A DNA stretch of 13,728 nt from contig WRMX01000041.1 of NCBI GenBank assembly GCA_009776905.1, positions 59-13,786 of the forward strand, written 5' to 3'. Each line of letters opens with the position of its first letter. Within the stretch, counting starts at the first letter, position 1. Position numbers and translations under genes: made by a program. This document shows positions 7,040-13,728 of the stretch, piece after piece. This DNA is from Oscillospiraceae bacterium. Lineage in GTDB: Bacteria; Bacillota; Clostridia; Oscillospirales; Oscillospiraceae. The notes beneath the pieces were generated by a model that was given only the letters and a program-made list of their open reading frames with translations, did not search any database and was not told the DNA's origin.

Positions 7040-8188
7040 TCAACCGGCCTTATACACCACGGCGGCATGGTCGCCCGCAGCAAGGGCTGCTCCCCCGCTC
7101 AAAGCCAGAGCATATGTCGCCCCAACCGCCGGGGCAGAAGCTTTTTGCATAGGAAGCTCGGCGAAATTAATATCATATAGAGTCAACCGATCGTTGCGGA
7201 GGACAGCCAGACAATCATCGCGATAAGACATTGAGATGACCTCCTTGTCCGATTCCGCTTCGGCAATGATGCTCCCATCGCTTTTTACAGAAACCAAACG
7301 GCCTCGATGGCCGACGCCATAATCGAGAAGATAAAGCACGACGCAAAAGTCATCAAGAATGAACCCGCCCAGCCTTTTGCCATCAAATGAATGGAGCTGC
7401 GTACACTCGCCGTTTTTTTTGATCGTATATATTGATTGTGTGGAGACCGCATATACCTCGCCGTTTTCCATATACCGTATGGATATAAGGAGTTCATTCT
7501 CGAAATCAACAACCTTGTCAGGATCGACGCTGTTGAGGTTGTAGTATGTGACCCTGCTGCCGCTGCCCGCGATGTTGAGAATGGCGAGGCTTTTGTTGTC
7601 GGGAGAGAGTTCTGCGGACAATATATAGCCGGAAGCCATGTGCACTCTATAAACTTCTTTGCCTTTATTGTTATAAACTGTGACGACAGCGGCAGTAGCG
7701 CCACTTCCCTGAATGCTGACAGCAAACCAGCCATTGCGGTTGAGAGAAGCTGAGATAATCGAACCTTGGGTCTCAAAAGAAGAGATGATCTCAGATTTGT
7801 TGAAGACACGCACGGCTGTCGCGCCTATGTCGTATGCGATGGCAGAATCGTTTGAAGCACAAATCGAAGGGCACGCCATGCGAAATGAATCACGCAATGT
7901 CTCCCCGCCGGAGGCATCCAACACTTGGATGCCAAGCGTGCCGGCCGATGCAACAGCCCCGTCGAAATAGGCAAAAACCTTGCTGCGCCCGACATCGAAA
8001 CTGTATTCATCGGAATACTCCACCGGCGCTTGGCGAGAGAATATTTTGAAGAAGCTGAACAAGCCGGTCTGCCGCCCGGAGATCAGCGCAATTGCGATGT
8101 AGGTCAGTATTGCAAGGGAGAGAACAGATCCTGCGATTCTGATCAGTTTGCGCTTTTTATCTTTTGTTTTTTTTGGATTTTCATCCAT
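7040..8188 (-). CDS. Membrane-anchored beta-propeller-like protein (DUF5711-type)
   Basis: A 382-residue protein with a lysine-rich N-terminus (residues 1-15), one hydrophobic segment at about 16-37, and a long extracytoplasmic part of short beta-like repeats with aromatic/Gly turns (VYNNKGKEVYRV, YNLNSVDPDKVV, VSVKSDGSIIAEAES). This suggests a propeller or WD-like fold outside the membrane. It resembles DUF5711 proteins of Clostridia, whose function is unknown. No catalytic motif is visible. I chose ATG 8186-8188 because AGGTG sits eight bases upstream; an in-frame GTG 14 codons earlier lacks a ribosome site. As first gene before cvpA, pgsA and clpE it suggests a shared envelope-homeostasis role, which is inference only. 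Confidence 0.85.
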   Translation of the reverse strand: MDENPKKTKDKKRKLIRIAGSVLSLAILTYIAIALISGRQTGLFSFFKIFSRQAPVEYSDEYSFDVGRSKVFAYFDGAVASAGTLGIQVLDASGGETLRDSFRMACPSICASNDSAIAYDIGATAVRVFNKSEIISSFETQGSIISASLNRNGWFAVSIQGSGATAAVVTVYNNKGKEVYRVHMASGYILSAELSPDNKSLAILNIAGSGSRVTYYNLNSVDPDKVVDFENELLISIRYMENGEVYAVSTQSIYTIKKNGECTQLHSFDGKRLGGFILDDFCVVLYLLDYGVGHRGRLVSVKSDGSIIAEAESDKEVISMSYRDDCLAVLRNDRLTLYDINFAELPMQKASAPAVGATYALALSGGAALAAGDHAAVVYKAG

Positions 8189-8226
8189 ATAACTAACACC
8201 TATTATGAGTGGGTTATGCAGTTTAG

Positions 8227-8246
8227 ACACGCCGCGCGCAGCGTGT
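8227..8246 (-). promoter_or_regulatory. GC-rich hairpin in the leader of the DUF5711 gene
   Basis: ACACGC (8227-8232) and GCGTGT (8241-8246) pair perfectly around an eight-base CG-rich loop that could pair further. It lies 38 bases upstream of the DUF5711 ATG, within the predicted 5' leader, and stands out from the AT-rich surroundings. No T-tract follows it. Role unknown. Confidence 0.45.
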
Positions 8247-8286
8247 TACGAGAATGGAAGCAAGACGATATTCACTAAAACAATTC

Positions 8287-8292
8287 AGTATA
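8287..8292 (-). promoter_or_regulatory. Possible extended -10 for the DUF5711-cvpA-pgsA-clpE operon
   Basis: The minus strand reads TGGTATACT, an extended -10 with only a poor -35 (TATCTT) at 17 bases. Transcription would begin near 8280, about 92 bases before the DUF5711 ATG. This is the only promoter-like match seen in the 153-base gap between truA and this gene. Confidence 0.5.
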
Positions 8293-8304
8293 CCACAACT
8301 ACGC

Positions 8305-8331
8305 AAAAAAAGATATAAAAATTGCGTTAAC
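8305..8331 (-). terminator. Weak terminator-like inverted repeat after truA
   Basis: ACGCAA and TTGCGT arms flank an A/T-rich spacer with T7 on the minus strand, soon after the truA stop. The stem is only six base pairs and the T-run lies in the loop rather than after the stem, so termination here is uncertain. Confidence 0.25.
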
Positions 8332-8341
8332 TTTTCATTGG

Positions 8342-9103
8342 TCACGATTCCATCATCGCTCCGACCTCGCCATTATACCATATGCGCGTCATATAGAGCC
8401 CATCCGGCGGCGCGGTCGGACCGGTCTGCCTGCGATCCTTAAAGTCCAGCAACTGAGGTATGTCATCCGGAGCTATTTTACCTTCGGAAACGTAGAGCAA
8501 TGTCCCGATAATTGCCCTGGCCATATTATATAAAAAACCGTCCGCGCAGACCTTGAACTCAATAAAAGGCTCCTTCTCCGCAATTTCCAGCCAATGCACA
8601 GTTCTAATGGTCGTTTTAGTCTCCGTGCCGACAGAGCGCACAGCGGCAAAATCATGCGTTCCGACAAAATGGGCAGCGGCGACGCGCATTGAACTGATGT
8701 CGAGCCTATGCGGGTAGAAATACGCTCTGCCGGTGTAAAACGGGTCGCGAATCCGAGAATTATATATTCTATATGTATATTCTTTCTTTAAGCACGAGAG
8801 ATTCGCATCAAAGTCCTCAGGCGCGTAAATCGCTTTTTTAATGGCAATATCAGGAGGCAGCAACGAATTGGCGGCATACGGCAATCTATCGGGCGGAATG
8901 CTAGACGACGTGCGGAAGTTGAAGCAATACCTTTCCGCATGGACGCCTGCGTCCGTCCTGCCGCAACCATGAGCCGTTATAGGATGGCCACAGAGCCTGC
9001 TCAACGCTGCTTCGAGCGTTCCTTGCACGGTTGCATCAAATTGCTGGACCTGCCATCCGTGATATCGCGAACCATCGAACATGAGCCAAGCAGCAATATT
9101 CAT
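8342..9103 (-). CDS. truA: tRNA pseudouridine synthase A
   Basis: TruA converts uridines 38-40 of the tRNA anticodon arm to pseudouridine. The 253-residue product has the family layout: FDGSRYHGWQ at 9-18, the catalytic GRTDAGVHA loop at 48-56 with Asp51 as nucleophile, KKEYTYRIYN in the middle, and the FLYNMAR motif towards the C-terminus. Start: ATGATG at 9101-9106 overlaps the ecfT stop; I use the second ATG, which gives the usual N-terminal spacing to the conserved FDG. The frame continues upstream for about 46 codons inside ecfT, giving a cysteine/arginine-rich sequence unlike the family, so that extension is rejected. Coupling to ecfT is typical of Firmicutes. Confidence 0.96.
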   Translation of the reverse strand: MNIAAWLMFDGSRYHGWQVQQFDATVQGTLEAALSRLCGHPITAHGCGRTDAGVHAERYCFNFRTSSSIPPDRLPYAANSLLPPDIAIKKAIYAPEDFDANLSCLKKEYTYRIYNSRIRDPFYTGRAYFYPHRLDISSMRVAAAHFVGTHDFAAVRSVGTETKTTIRTVHWLEIAEKEPFIEFKVCADGFLYNMARAIIGTLLYVSEGKIAPDDIPQLLDFKDRRQTGPTAPPDGLYMTRIWYNGEVGAMMES

Positions 9104-9918
9104 CATATCGACCATGGATTGAACTGCCCCAGAACAACAACCGCAGCAACAACGGCGGCTCCGAAAAGCAACGCAAAATAATCTCTGGGCGCTGTCTTCA
9201 GCTTCTTCATTTTCGTCCTGCCTTCGCCGCCGTGATAGCAACGACTTTCCATAGCAAGCGCCAGCTCGTCCGCTCTTCGGAAAGCGCTGACGAACAGCGG
9301 AATTATCAACGGGAGAATGGCCTTTGCTCGCTTAATCAAACCCCCGGTGTCGAAATCTGCGCCGCGTGCTTTCTGGGCGCTGATTATCTTGTCGGTTTCT
9401 TCTATCAGCGTGGGGATAAAGCGGAGGGCTATGCTCATCATCATCGTCAACTCATGGACAGGCAGACGTATCTTTTTAAGTGGGTTCAGCATATGTTCAA
9501 GCCCGTCTGTGAGCGAAATCGGCGACGTTGTATATGTGAGCAGCAGCATGCCGACAATCAGCATAATAAGACGGGATGCGTTAAACACTGCGGCCAGTAT
9601 GCCTTCCAAAGATATGACAATGCGGCGATATTCAAAAAGAATCGTTTCGCCCTTTACGAAGAAAATATTGAGTATGAGGGTGAACAGCAAGATGAAAAAC
9701 AACGGACGCAAGCCGCTCAGAGCCACTTTAAGCTTGATTTGTGAAAGGATCAGGCAAGTCACGAGCACAACGAGCATCAAAAGACGAGCAATCAGCGCGC
9801 TTGCCATGAACAGAGCGGTAATATAAATTATTGTCAAAATGAATTTTGTCCGGGGGTCGAGCCTATGGACGATGGTGTTCCCCGGGAAGTATTGCCCGAA
9901 CGTGACATCCTTAAGCAC
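9103..9918 (-). CDS. ecfT: Energy-coupling factor transporter transmembrane protein EcfT
   Basis: The membrane scaffold that joins the two ATPases to interchangeable vitamin- or metal-binding S components. The 271-residue product begins MLKDVTFGQYFPGNTIVHRLDPRTK, characteristic of EcfT, with hydrophobic segments near 26-60, 70-88, 103-130 and 243-263. The cytoplasmic coupling helices carry AQKARGADFDTGG (ARG at 184-186) and a second motif, AMESRCYHGG (Ser-Arg-Cys at 225-227 instead of a common Ala-Arg-Gly). The start is GTG at 9916-9918, overlapping the ecfA2 end by eight bases, with a GGGGG-type ribosome site about eight bases upstream. No substrate-binding gene is adjacent, which fits a group II ECF system shared among many S components. 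Confidence 0.95.
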   Translation of the reverse strand: MLKDVTFGQYFPGNTIVHRLDPRTKFILTIIYITALFMASALIARLLMLVVLVTCLILSQIKLKVALSGLRPLFFILLFTLILNIFFVKGETILFEYRRIVISLEGILAAVFNASRLIMLIVGMLLLTYTTSPISLTDGLEHMLNPLKKIRLPVHELTMMMSIALRFIPTLIEETDKIISAQKARGADFDTGGLIKRAKAILPLIIPLFVSAFRRADELALAMESRCYHGGEGRTKMKKLKTAPRDYFALLFGAAVVAAVVVLGQFNPWSI

Positions 9919-10774
9919 CCTTGCCGCCCCCTTTCAGGTCGTTAATTGCCTGCCTCAGTTGCGGAATCGTATAGATATCGCGCTTTATCGGCAAGCCCAT
10001 GGCATGAAGCCGCTGCGCGACCAGCGCTGCCTTGGGCGCGGAAAGCCCCATTGCCAAAAGCCGCTCGCTATCGGAGAATATGCTCCCCGGAGCGCCCTCC
10101 ATCACTATGCGCCCTTCTTCAAAAATGACGATCCTGTCTACATTGCGGGCTATTTCCTCCATGCTGTGAGTCACCATTATAATCGTCGCATCATGCGCAT
10201 GCTTGTAATTCATAATATTGCCGATGATCTCAGCGCGCCCGCGCGGGTCGAGGCCAGCCGTCGGCTCGTCGAGAATTAACACTTCAGGGCGCATCGCAAT
10301 GACCCCGGCAATCGCAGCCCTGCGTTTCTGCCCTCCGGAGAGTTCAAACGGAGACTTTTTCAATAATGCATCATCAAGCAGTGCAAAACCCGCAGCTTCG
10401 ATGACACGCTCGCTGACTTCGCCCTCGGACAGCCCCATATTTTTCGGCCCGAACGCGATGTCGTCAAAAACGGTATTCTCAAAGAGCTGGTATTCCGGAT
10501 ATTGGAACACAAGACCGACTTTGAACCGTATGTTGCGTGTCTGCAATTTCGACTCATGGATATCCGCGCCATTGAAATAAACGCGCCCGGATGTTGGTTT
10601 CAACAGTCCGTTTAAATGTTGGATAAACGTCGATTTGCCGGAGCCTGTATGCCCGATGATCCCGAGATACTCTCCCTTTTCGACTTCAAAATCGACATCG
10701 CAGATCGCAATATGCTCGAAAGGCGTGTCAATGCTGTATGTATGCGTTAGTTGTTCCGTTTTCAAAAGAGGCAA
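9911..10774 (-). CDS. ecfA2: Energy-coupling factor transporter ATPase EcfA2
   Basis: One of two ABC ATPases driving the ECF module. From the TTG at 10772-10774 the 287-residue product shows Walker A GHTGSGKS at 41-48, the Q-loop FQYPEYQLFE with Gln91 (a form typical of EcfA2), signature LSGGQKRR at 145-152, Walker B VLILDE at 165-170 and His203. I chose TTG because AAGGA lies ten bases upstream and it gives MPLLKTEQLTHTYSIDTPFE, matching the usual N-terminus. The frame stays open through the 27-bp repeats into ecfA1; ATG codons in both repeat copies (10823-10825, 10886-10888) would add 17 or 38 residues but lack ribosome sites. The 103-base gap after ecfA1 breaks the usual tight spacing. Confidence 0.93.
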   Translation of the reverse strand: MPLLKTEQLTHTYSIDTPFEHIAICDVDFEVEKGEYLGIIGHTGSGKSTFIQHLNGLLKPTSGRVYFNGADIHESKLQTRNIRFKVGLVFQYPEYQLFENTVFDDIAFGPKNMGLSEGEVSERVIEAAGFALLDDALLKKSPFELSGGQKRRAAIAGVIAMRPEVLILDEPTAGLDPRGRAEIIGNIMNYKHAHDATIIMVTHSMEEIARNVDRIVIFEEGRIVMEGAPGSIFSDSERLLAMGLSAPKAALVAQRLHAMGLPIKRDIYTIPQLRQAINDLKGGGKGA

Positions 10775-10784
10775 TAGTAGGTCG

Positions 10785-10792
10785 TCCTTTCC
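10785..10792 (-). promoter_or_regulatory. Ribosome binding site deciding the ecfA2 TTG start
   Basis: The minus strand reads GGAAAGGA, with AAGGA ending ten bases before the TTG at 10772-10774. The two in-frame ATG codons farther upstream have no such site, so this decides the start. Confidence 0.7.
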
Positions 10793-10807
10793 GCAAAGAA
10801 GTGTATA

Positions 10808-10897
10808 AAGCAGCTTATAGGTCATGCACCGCGATGGAGCCAAGCAACCGTGCGCCGCGACAGCCCCGTCAAGCAGCTTATAGGTCATGCACCGCGA
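10808..10897. repeat. 27-bp exact direct repeat between ecfA1 and ecfA2
   Basis: The 27 bases at 10808-10834 recur exactly at 10871-10897, a period of 63 bp. The upstream copy in transcription (10871-10897) encodes the last residues of EcfA1 and its TAA stop; the other lies in the gap before ecfA2. The 36 bases between them include a partial third copy (GCTGTCGCGG). Because 63 is a multiple of three, the ecfA2 frame stays open through the duplication. It looks like a recent local tandem duplication that pushed the two ATPase genes apart. Confidence 0.9.
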
Positions 10898-11735
10898 CAG
10901 CATCGTAAATAGCCTGCGCGCAACCTTCAACGGTCAAAGTATCGAGCTCAATGTCAAACCCATCGTCTTTCAAATCATGCAATATCATCACAGTTTCCGG
11001 GACGCTCAACCCCGCTTTACGCAAGTTAGCAATGTCTCTGAAAACATCAATGGGCGAGCCATCCATCAAAATCTCCCCATCTGACAGGACAACGATCCTG
11101 TCAGCGTCGATAGCCTCTTCCATATGATGAGTAATCAGGACGACAGTGACGGCATGGTTGTCTCGAAGATCGCGAATAACCTTGATTATGCTGTCCCTCC
11201 CGCGAGGGTCAAGCATGGCGGTCGGTTCGTCAAAAACAATGCACTTCGGGTGCATCGCAAGCACTCCCGCGATCGCGACGCGCTGCTTTTGCCCTCCGGA
11301 GAGCAAATGGGGCGCATGATCTTTGTATTCATACATACCGACGATTTTCAACGCATCGTCGACGCGCCGTCTTATTTCATCCGGAGGATAACCAAGGTTT
11401 TCGGGAGCAAAGGCAACATCCTCCTCAACAATTGTCGCAACAATCTGATTGTCCGGGTTTTGGAACACCATGCCAATTTGCCTGCGAATATCTATTGTCA
11501 TGTTTGCATCTGCAGTGTCGGCGCCATTGACATATACATGCCCGCCAAGCGGCAGCAAGATTGCGTTAAAATGCTTCGCAAGCGTGGATTTGCCGGAGCC
11601 GTTATGCCCGAGGATCGCAACAAACGTACCCTTTTCAATTTCAAGATTGAGGCCGCTGAGCACGAGTGGCGAAGCCTCTCCATCGACAGATGCATATGAA
11701 AATGTGAGATCTTCAGTTTTTATTATCGAATCCAT
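10878..11735 (-). CDS. ecfA1: Energy-coupling factor transporter ATPase EcfA1
   Basis: The partner ATPase of EcfA2. The 285-residue product has Walker A GHNGSGKS at 43-50, Q-loop FQNPDNQIV with Gln92 (the EcfA1 form), signature LSGGQKQR at 145-152, Walker B CIVFDE at 165-170 and His203 in THHMEEA. The C-terminal tail extends about 80 residues beyond the ATPase core, normal for the family. The ATG at 11733-11735 has AGGTGA seven bases upstream. Its last codons (VAVHDL) and stop lie inside a 27-bp direct repeat. A hairpin repeat copy lies just upstream in the gap after the methyltransferase gene. Confidence 0.95.
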   Translation of the reverse strand: MDSIIKTEDLTFSYASVDGEASPLVLSGLNLEIEKGTFVAILGHNGSGKSTLAKHFNAILLPLGGHVYVNGADTADANMTIDIRRQIGMVFQNPDNQIVATIVEEDVAFAPENLGYPPDEIRRRVDDALKIVGMYEYKDHAPHLLSGGQKQRVAIAGVLAMHPKCIVFDEPTAMLDPRGRDSIIKVIRDLRDNHAVTVVLITHHMEEAIDADRIVVLSDGEILMDGSPIDVFRDIANLRKAGLSVPETVMILHDLKDDGFDIELDTLTVEGCAQAIYDAVAVHDL

Positions 11736-11749
11736 GCATGAATCACCTA

Positions 11750-11780
11750 CGGGTTGTGGGCGGTGGAACCCCCACGTTAG
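11750..11780 (-). repeat. Short hairpin repeat, copy 2 (upstream of ecfA1)
   Basis: Second copy of the element at 121-151, in the same orientation relative to transcription. The first 11 bases (CGGGTTGTGGG) are identical, and the next 15 differ by three transitions after a one-base insertion. The stem GTGGG-GGT/ACCCCCAC with a GGA loop is preserved; the loop-closing C-G pair of copy 1 is T-A here. It lies 14 bases before the ecfA1 ATG, next to its AGGTGA site, so it could affect translation of ecfA1. Confidence 0.7.
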
Positions 11781-11825
11781 TAATCATTTATATAATATAT
11801 AATGAGGCTGCGTCCGCACAATCAC

Positions 11826-12677
11826 TCACCGCGGAGACCATCTGCATGCAGCCCCGCAAGGCAGGCACATTCCGCTCGACGTCACAGGAAGCCCCAATTC
11901 ATCGCTTTCAGCAGTACCTCCAAGCACAGATGTGATGATATATGACAGCGTTGAAGGAGACAGCCCGGTAGTATATGAATTGATCAACACAAAAAGAGGA
12001 GATTCTGCCAACACGCCGGAACACAACTTGACAAAATCATAAATGCTGTCTTCCAACTTCCAGACCTCGCCCGATGGCCCTCTACCATAAGACGGCGGGT
12101 CCATGATAAGAGCATCGTACATATGCCCTCGCCGTATCTCGCGCTCGACGAATTTTCCGCAATCATCAACGATCCAACGCACAGGCTTGTCGCCAAGGCC
12201 GGACGCTGCAGCATTTTCCTTGGCACGCGCCACCATGCCCCGCGCGGCATCCACATGGCAGACATTCGCGCCTGCATATGCCGCTGCCAGCGTAGCGCCG
12301 CCCGTATATGCAAATAAGTTCAAGATATTGACATTGTTGCTTGATGCGCGTATCTTCTCTATTATATAATCCCAATTCACAGCTTGTTCGGGAAATAGCC
12401 CCATATGCTTGAAATTCATGGGACTCACAAGGAACTCCAGCTCCCCATAGGCGACCGGCCATTTCCCGGGCAGGTCATTTTGGCTCCATTTGCCTCCGCC
12501 CGTATTCGACCGGATATATTGCGCGTCGGCCATTTGCCATCCCGGCGCGTCCTTCGGGGTGTGCCAAAGCACTTGCGGGTCCGGCCTTATGAGGATACGG
12601 TCGCCCCACCGCTCGAGCCTGTCTCCGCCTGAGCAATCGATGAGTTCATATTCTTTCCATTTATCTGATACCCACAT
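11826..12677 (-). CDS. Class I SAM-dependent methyltransferase, RlmI-like
   Basis: A 283-residue methyltransferase of the RlmI/RlmK (COG1092) group. HMGLFPEQ at 91-98 precedes the SAM-binding motif LNLFAYTGG at 119-127; motif IV is DPPSYGRG at 193-200, and the tail reads GLPVTSSGMCLPCGA. E. coli RlmI methylates C1962 of 23S rRNA, but it is longer (about 396 residues) and has an N-terminal PUA domain. Here only about 85 residues precede the catalytic domain, so the substrate is uncertain, with rRNA most likely. Start: ATG 12675-12677 with AGGA about ten bases upstream, roughly 45 bases after a strong promoter. It is first in the run leading to ecfA1-ecfA2-ecfT-truA, though the 90-base gap to ecfA1 could hold a second promoter. 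Confidence 0.88.
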   Translation of the reverse strand: MWVSDKWKEYELIDCSGGDRLERWGDRILIRPDPQVLWHTPKDAPGWQMADAQYIRSNTGGGKWSQNDLPGKWPVAYGELEFLVSPMNFKHMGLFPEQAVNWDYIIEKIRASSNNVNILNLFAYTGGATLAAAYAGANVCHVDAARGMVARAKENAAASGLGDKPVRWIVDDCGKFVEREIRRGHMYDALIMDPPSYGRGPSGEVWKLEDSIYDFVKLCSGVLAESPLFVLINSYTTGLSPSTLSYIITSVLGGTAESDELGLPVTSSGMCLPCGAACRWSPR

Positions 12678-12726
12678 TATGGAAGATTCCTGTCATGCAA
12701 TATTTTATCCCAACGCCGCAGCGGTT

Positions 12727-12755
12727 ATTATATCAATTTCATACAATCAAGTCAA
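12727..12755 (-). promoter_or_regulatory. Near-consensus sigma-A promoter for the methyltransferase and ecf-truA genes
   Basis: On the minus strand TTGACT (12750-12755) is followed by 17 bases and TATAAT (12727-12732) with TG in the extended -10 position. Transcription would start near 12720, about 43 bases before the methyltransferase ATG. No operator is evident, so expression is probably strong and constitutive. Confidence 0.9.
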
Positions 12756-12796
12756 ATAATGTGGTTTACCGATATGTTTAACCGAAAATGCGTCTG

Positions 12797-12844
12797 TTCA
12801 GGAGCGGGTAGCGCTATCCGTGCCCGGTGGGCGGACACCCTGAA
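12797..12844 (+). promoter_or_regulatory. Compact foldable element in the tex leader
   Basis: TTCAGG (12797-12802) pairs with CCTGAA (12839-12844), enclosing two hairpins: CGGGTA/TATCCG around a GCGC loop (12805-12820, one wobble) and GCCC/GGGC around GGT (12822-12832). This gives a three-way junction of 48 nt, 27 bases upstream of the tex ATG. It did not match any riboswitch or ribozyme consensus I know. No clear plus-strand promoter was found in the 194-base divergent gap. Confidence 0.45.
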
Positions 12845-12871
12845 AATTCACGAATGAAACGGAGCTCAATG

Positions 12872-13728
12872 ATGACAATAGAACAAAAACTCGCGGACGA
12901 ATTCAAAATACAAGCATGGCAGACAGAAAACATAACAAAAATGCTCGACGAAGGAAATACCTTGCCATTCATTGCACGATACCGCAAAGAGCAGCACGGA
13001 GCGCTCGACGATCAAATCCTGCGCAAAATCACCGACAGGCTCAACTCGCTGCGGCTCTTGGAAAAACGTCGCGAAGAAATCATGGGTTTGATGAAAAACC
13101 TTGACGCGCTGACGGAGGAGCTGGAAGCAAAAATAAACGCCGCCTCGACCCAAAGCGAGCTGGAAGACATATATAGGCCATATAAACCCAAGCGCCGCAC
13201 CCGCGCCACGATAGCCCGCGAAAAAGGATTGGAACCATTGGCAGAGCAGCTTCTTTCACAGGAGAAAACATCGCCGGCGCCGGAAAAACTGGCCGAGCCA
13301 TTTATTGACGCATCAAAAGGCGTTGCTGACATAGAAGAAGCGCTGGCGGGCGCAAGAGACATAATCGCGGAGGATGTCAGTGATTCGGCAGAGCTGCGCC
13401 GCCGCCTGCGCGCGCACATACATAAAAGCGGACGGATTGTATCGACCGCCGCAACCGAAGAAGACACAGTATACCGGATATATTATTCATTCGACCAACT
13501 GATAAGCCGTCTCGTATCGCATCAAATACTCGCCATAAACCGCGACGAGGCTGAGAAAACCTTGAGAGTGAAACTGACATGCCCGGAAATAGACGCCCTT
13601 GCCATATGTGAACACGAATTTGTTAGAGATGAAAGCCCAACCACAGAGCAAGTACAGTCAGCGGTGCATGATGCGTATGACCGCCTGCTGTTTCCATCGC
13701 TTGAAAGAGAAATACGCAACGAACTCAC
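12872..13728 (+). CDS. tex: Tex family RNA-binding transcription accessory protein (5' part)
   Basis: The first 285 codons are present and the frame is still open at the window edge; whole Tex proteins are usually 700-800 residues. The start MTIEQKLADEFKI, followed by TLPFIARYRKE near 30-40 and LEDIYRPYKPKRRTRAT near 97-113, is diagnostic of the Tex N-terminal helical region. The YqgF-like, helix-hairpin-helix and S1 domains would lie beyond the window. Tex is a conserved cytoplasmic nucleic-acid-binding protein related to eukaryotic Spt6; its exact bacterial role is not settled. I chose the second of two tandem ATGs (12872-12874) because GGAG lies seven bases before it, against four for the first. 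It is transcribed divergently from the methyltransferase gene. Confidence 0.95.
   Translation, partial: MTIEQKLADEFKIQAWQTENITKMLDEGNTLPFIARYRKEQHGALDDQILRKITDRLNSLRLLEKRREEIMGLMKNLDALTEELEAKINAASTQSELEDIYRPYKPKRRTRATIAREKGLEPLAEQLLSQEKTSPAPEKLAEPFIDASKGVADIEEALAGARDIIAEDVSDSAELRRRLRAHIHKSGRIVSTAATEEDTVYRIYYSFDQLISRLVSHQILAINRDEAEKTLRVKLTCPEIDALAICEHEFVRDESPTTEQVQSAVHDAYDRLLFPSLEREIRNEL

Noticed and set aside
9104..9241. 46-codon N-terminal extension of truA
   Set aside because: The extension overlaps ecfT, is rich in Cys and Arg, and is unlike known TruA N-termini; ATG at 9101-9103 gives the conserved start.
11783..11825. Separate promoter for ecfA1 in the AT-rich stretch
   Set aside because: TATATT/TATAAA-like sequences occur, but the best -35 (TTGTGC) is weak and the spacing ambiguous; kept only as a possibility in the methyltransferase entry.
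1..13728. Defence island, CRISPR array, prophage or transposase
   Set aside because: No array-like repeats, integrase, transposase or nuclease motifs are visible; all coding space is accounted for by housekeeping genes.

Overview
The window looks like chromosomal core DNA from a Gram-positive, Clostridia-type bacterium (Bacillota). The base composition is moderate. The gene order ecfA1-ecfA2-ecfT-truA, a ClpE-type unfoldase with an N-terminal zinc finger, a DUF5711-type membrane protein next to cvpA and pgsA, and strong AGGAGG-type ribosome sites all point there. Family assignments rest on reading motifs in the translations; no database search was possible.

Layout. (1) 1-147: non-coding DNA after argB holding a large nested inverted repeat and a small GC-rich hairpin. 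(2) 148-3133, minus strand: arginine biosynthesis operon transcribed argC-argJ-argB with two 4-bp ATGA overlaps. The promoter just upstream (3204-3232) has an ARG-box-like operator over its -35 element, so ArgR/AhrC repression by arginine is the likely control. (3) 3134-3435: intergenic block with that promoter, AT-rich repeats, and the terminator of the next operon. (4) 3436-8188, minus strand: DUF5711 protein, cvpA, pgsA, clpE-like, ending at a strong intrinsic terminator (3377-3409). (5) 8342-12677, minus strand: RlmI-like methyltransferase, ecfA1, ecfA2, ecfT, truA. A near-consensus extended -10 promoter (12727-12755) precedes the methyltransferase. The three Ecf proteins form the energising module shared by vitamin-uptake S components, none of which is encoded here. 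(6) 12872-13728, plus strand: the 5' part of tex, divergent from the methyltransferase, with a compact foldable leader.

Every gene belongs to a known family and I see no defence locus, prophage, CRISPR array or integrated mobile element. The points most worth attention are non-coding. One is a pair of ~31-bp hairpin repeats 11.6 kb apart whose stems differ by a compensatory change. Others are the nested palindrome after argB, a 27-bp direct repeat at a 63-bp period that separates ecfA1 from ecfA2, the operator/promoter overlap at argC, and the structured leader of tex.
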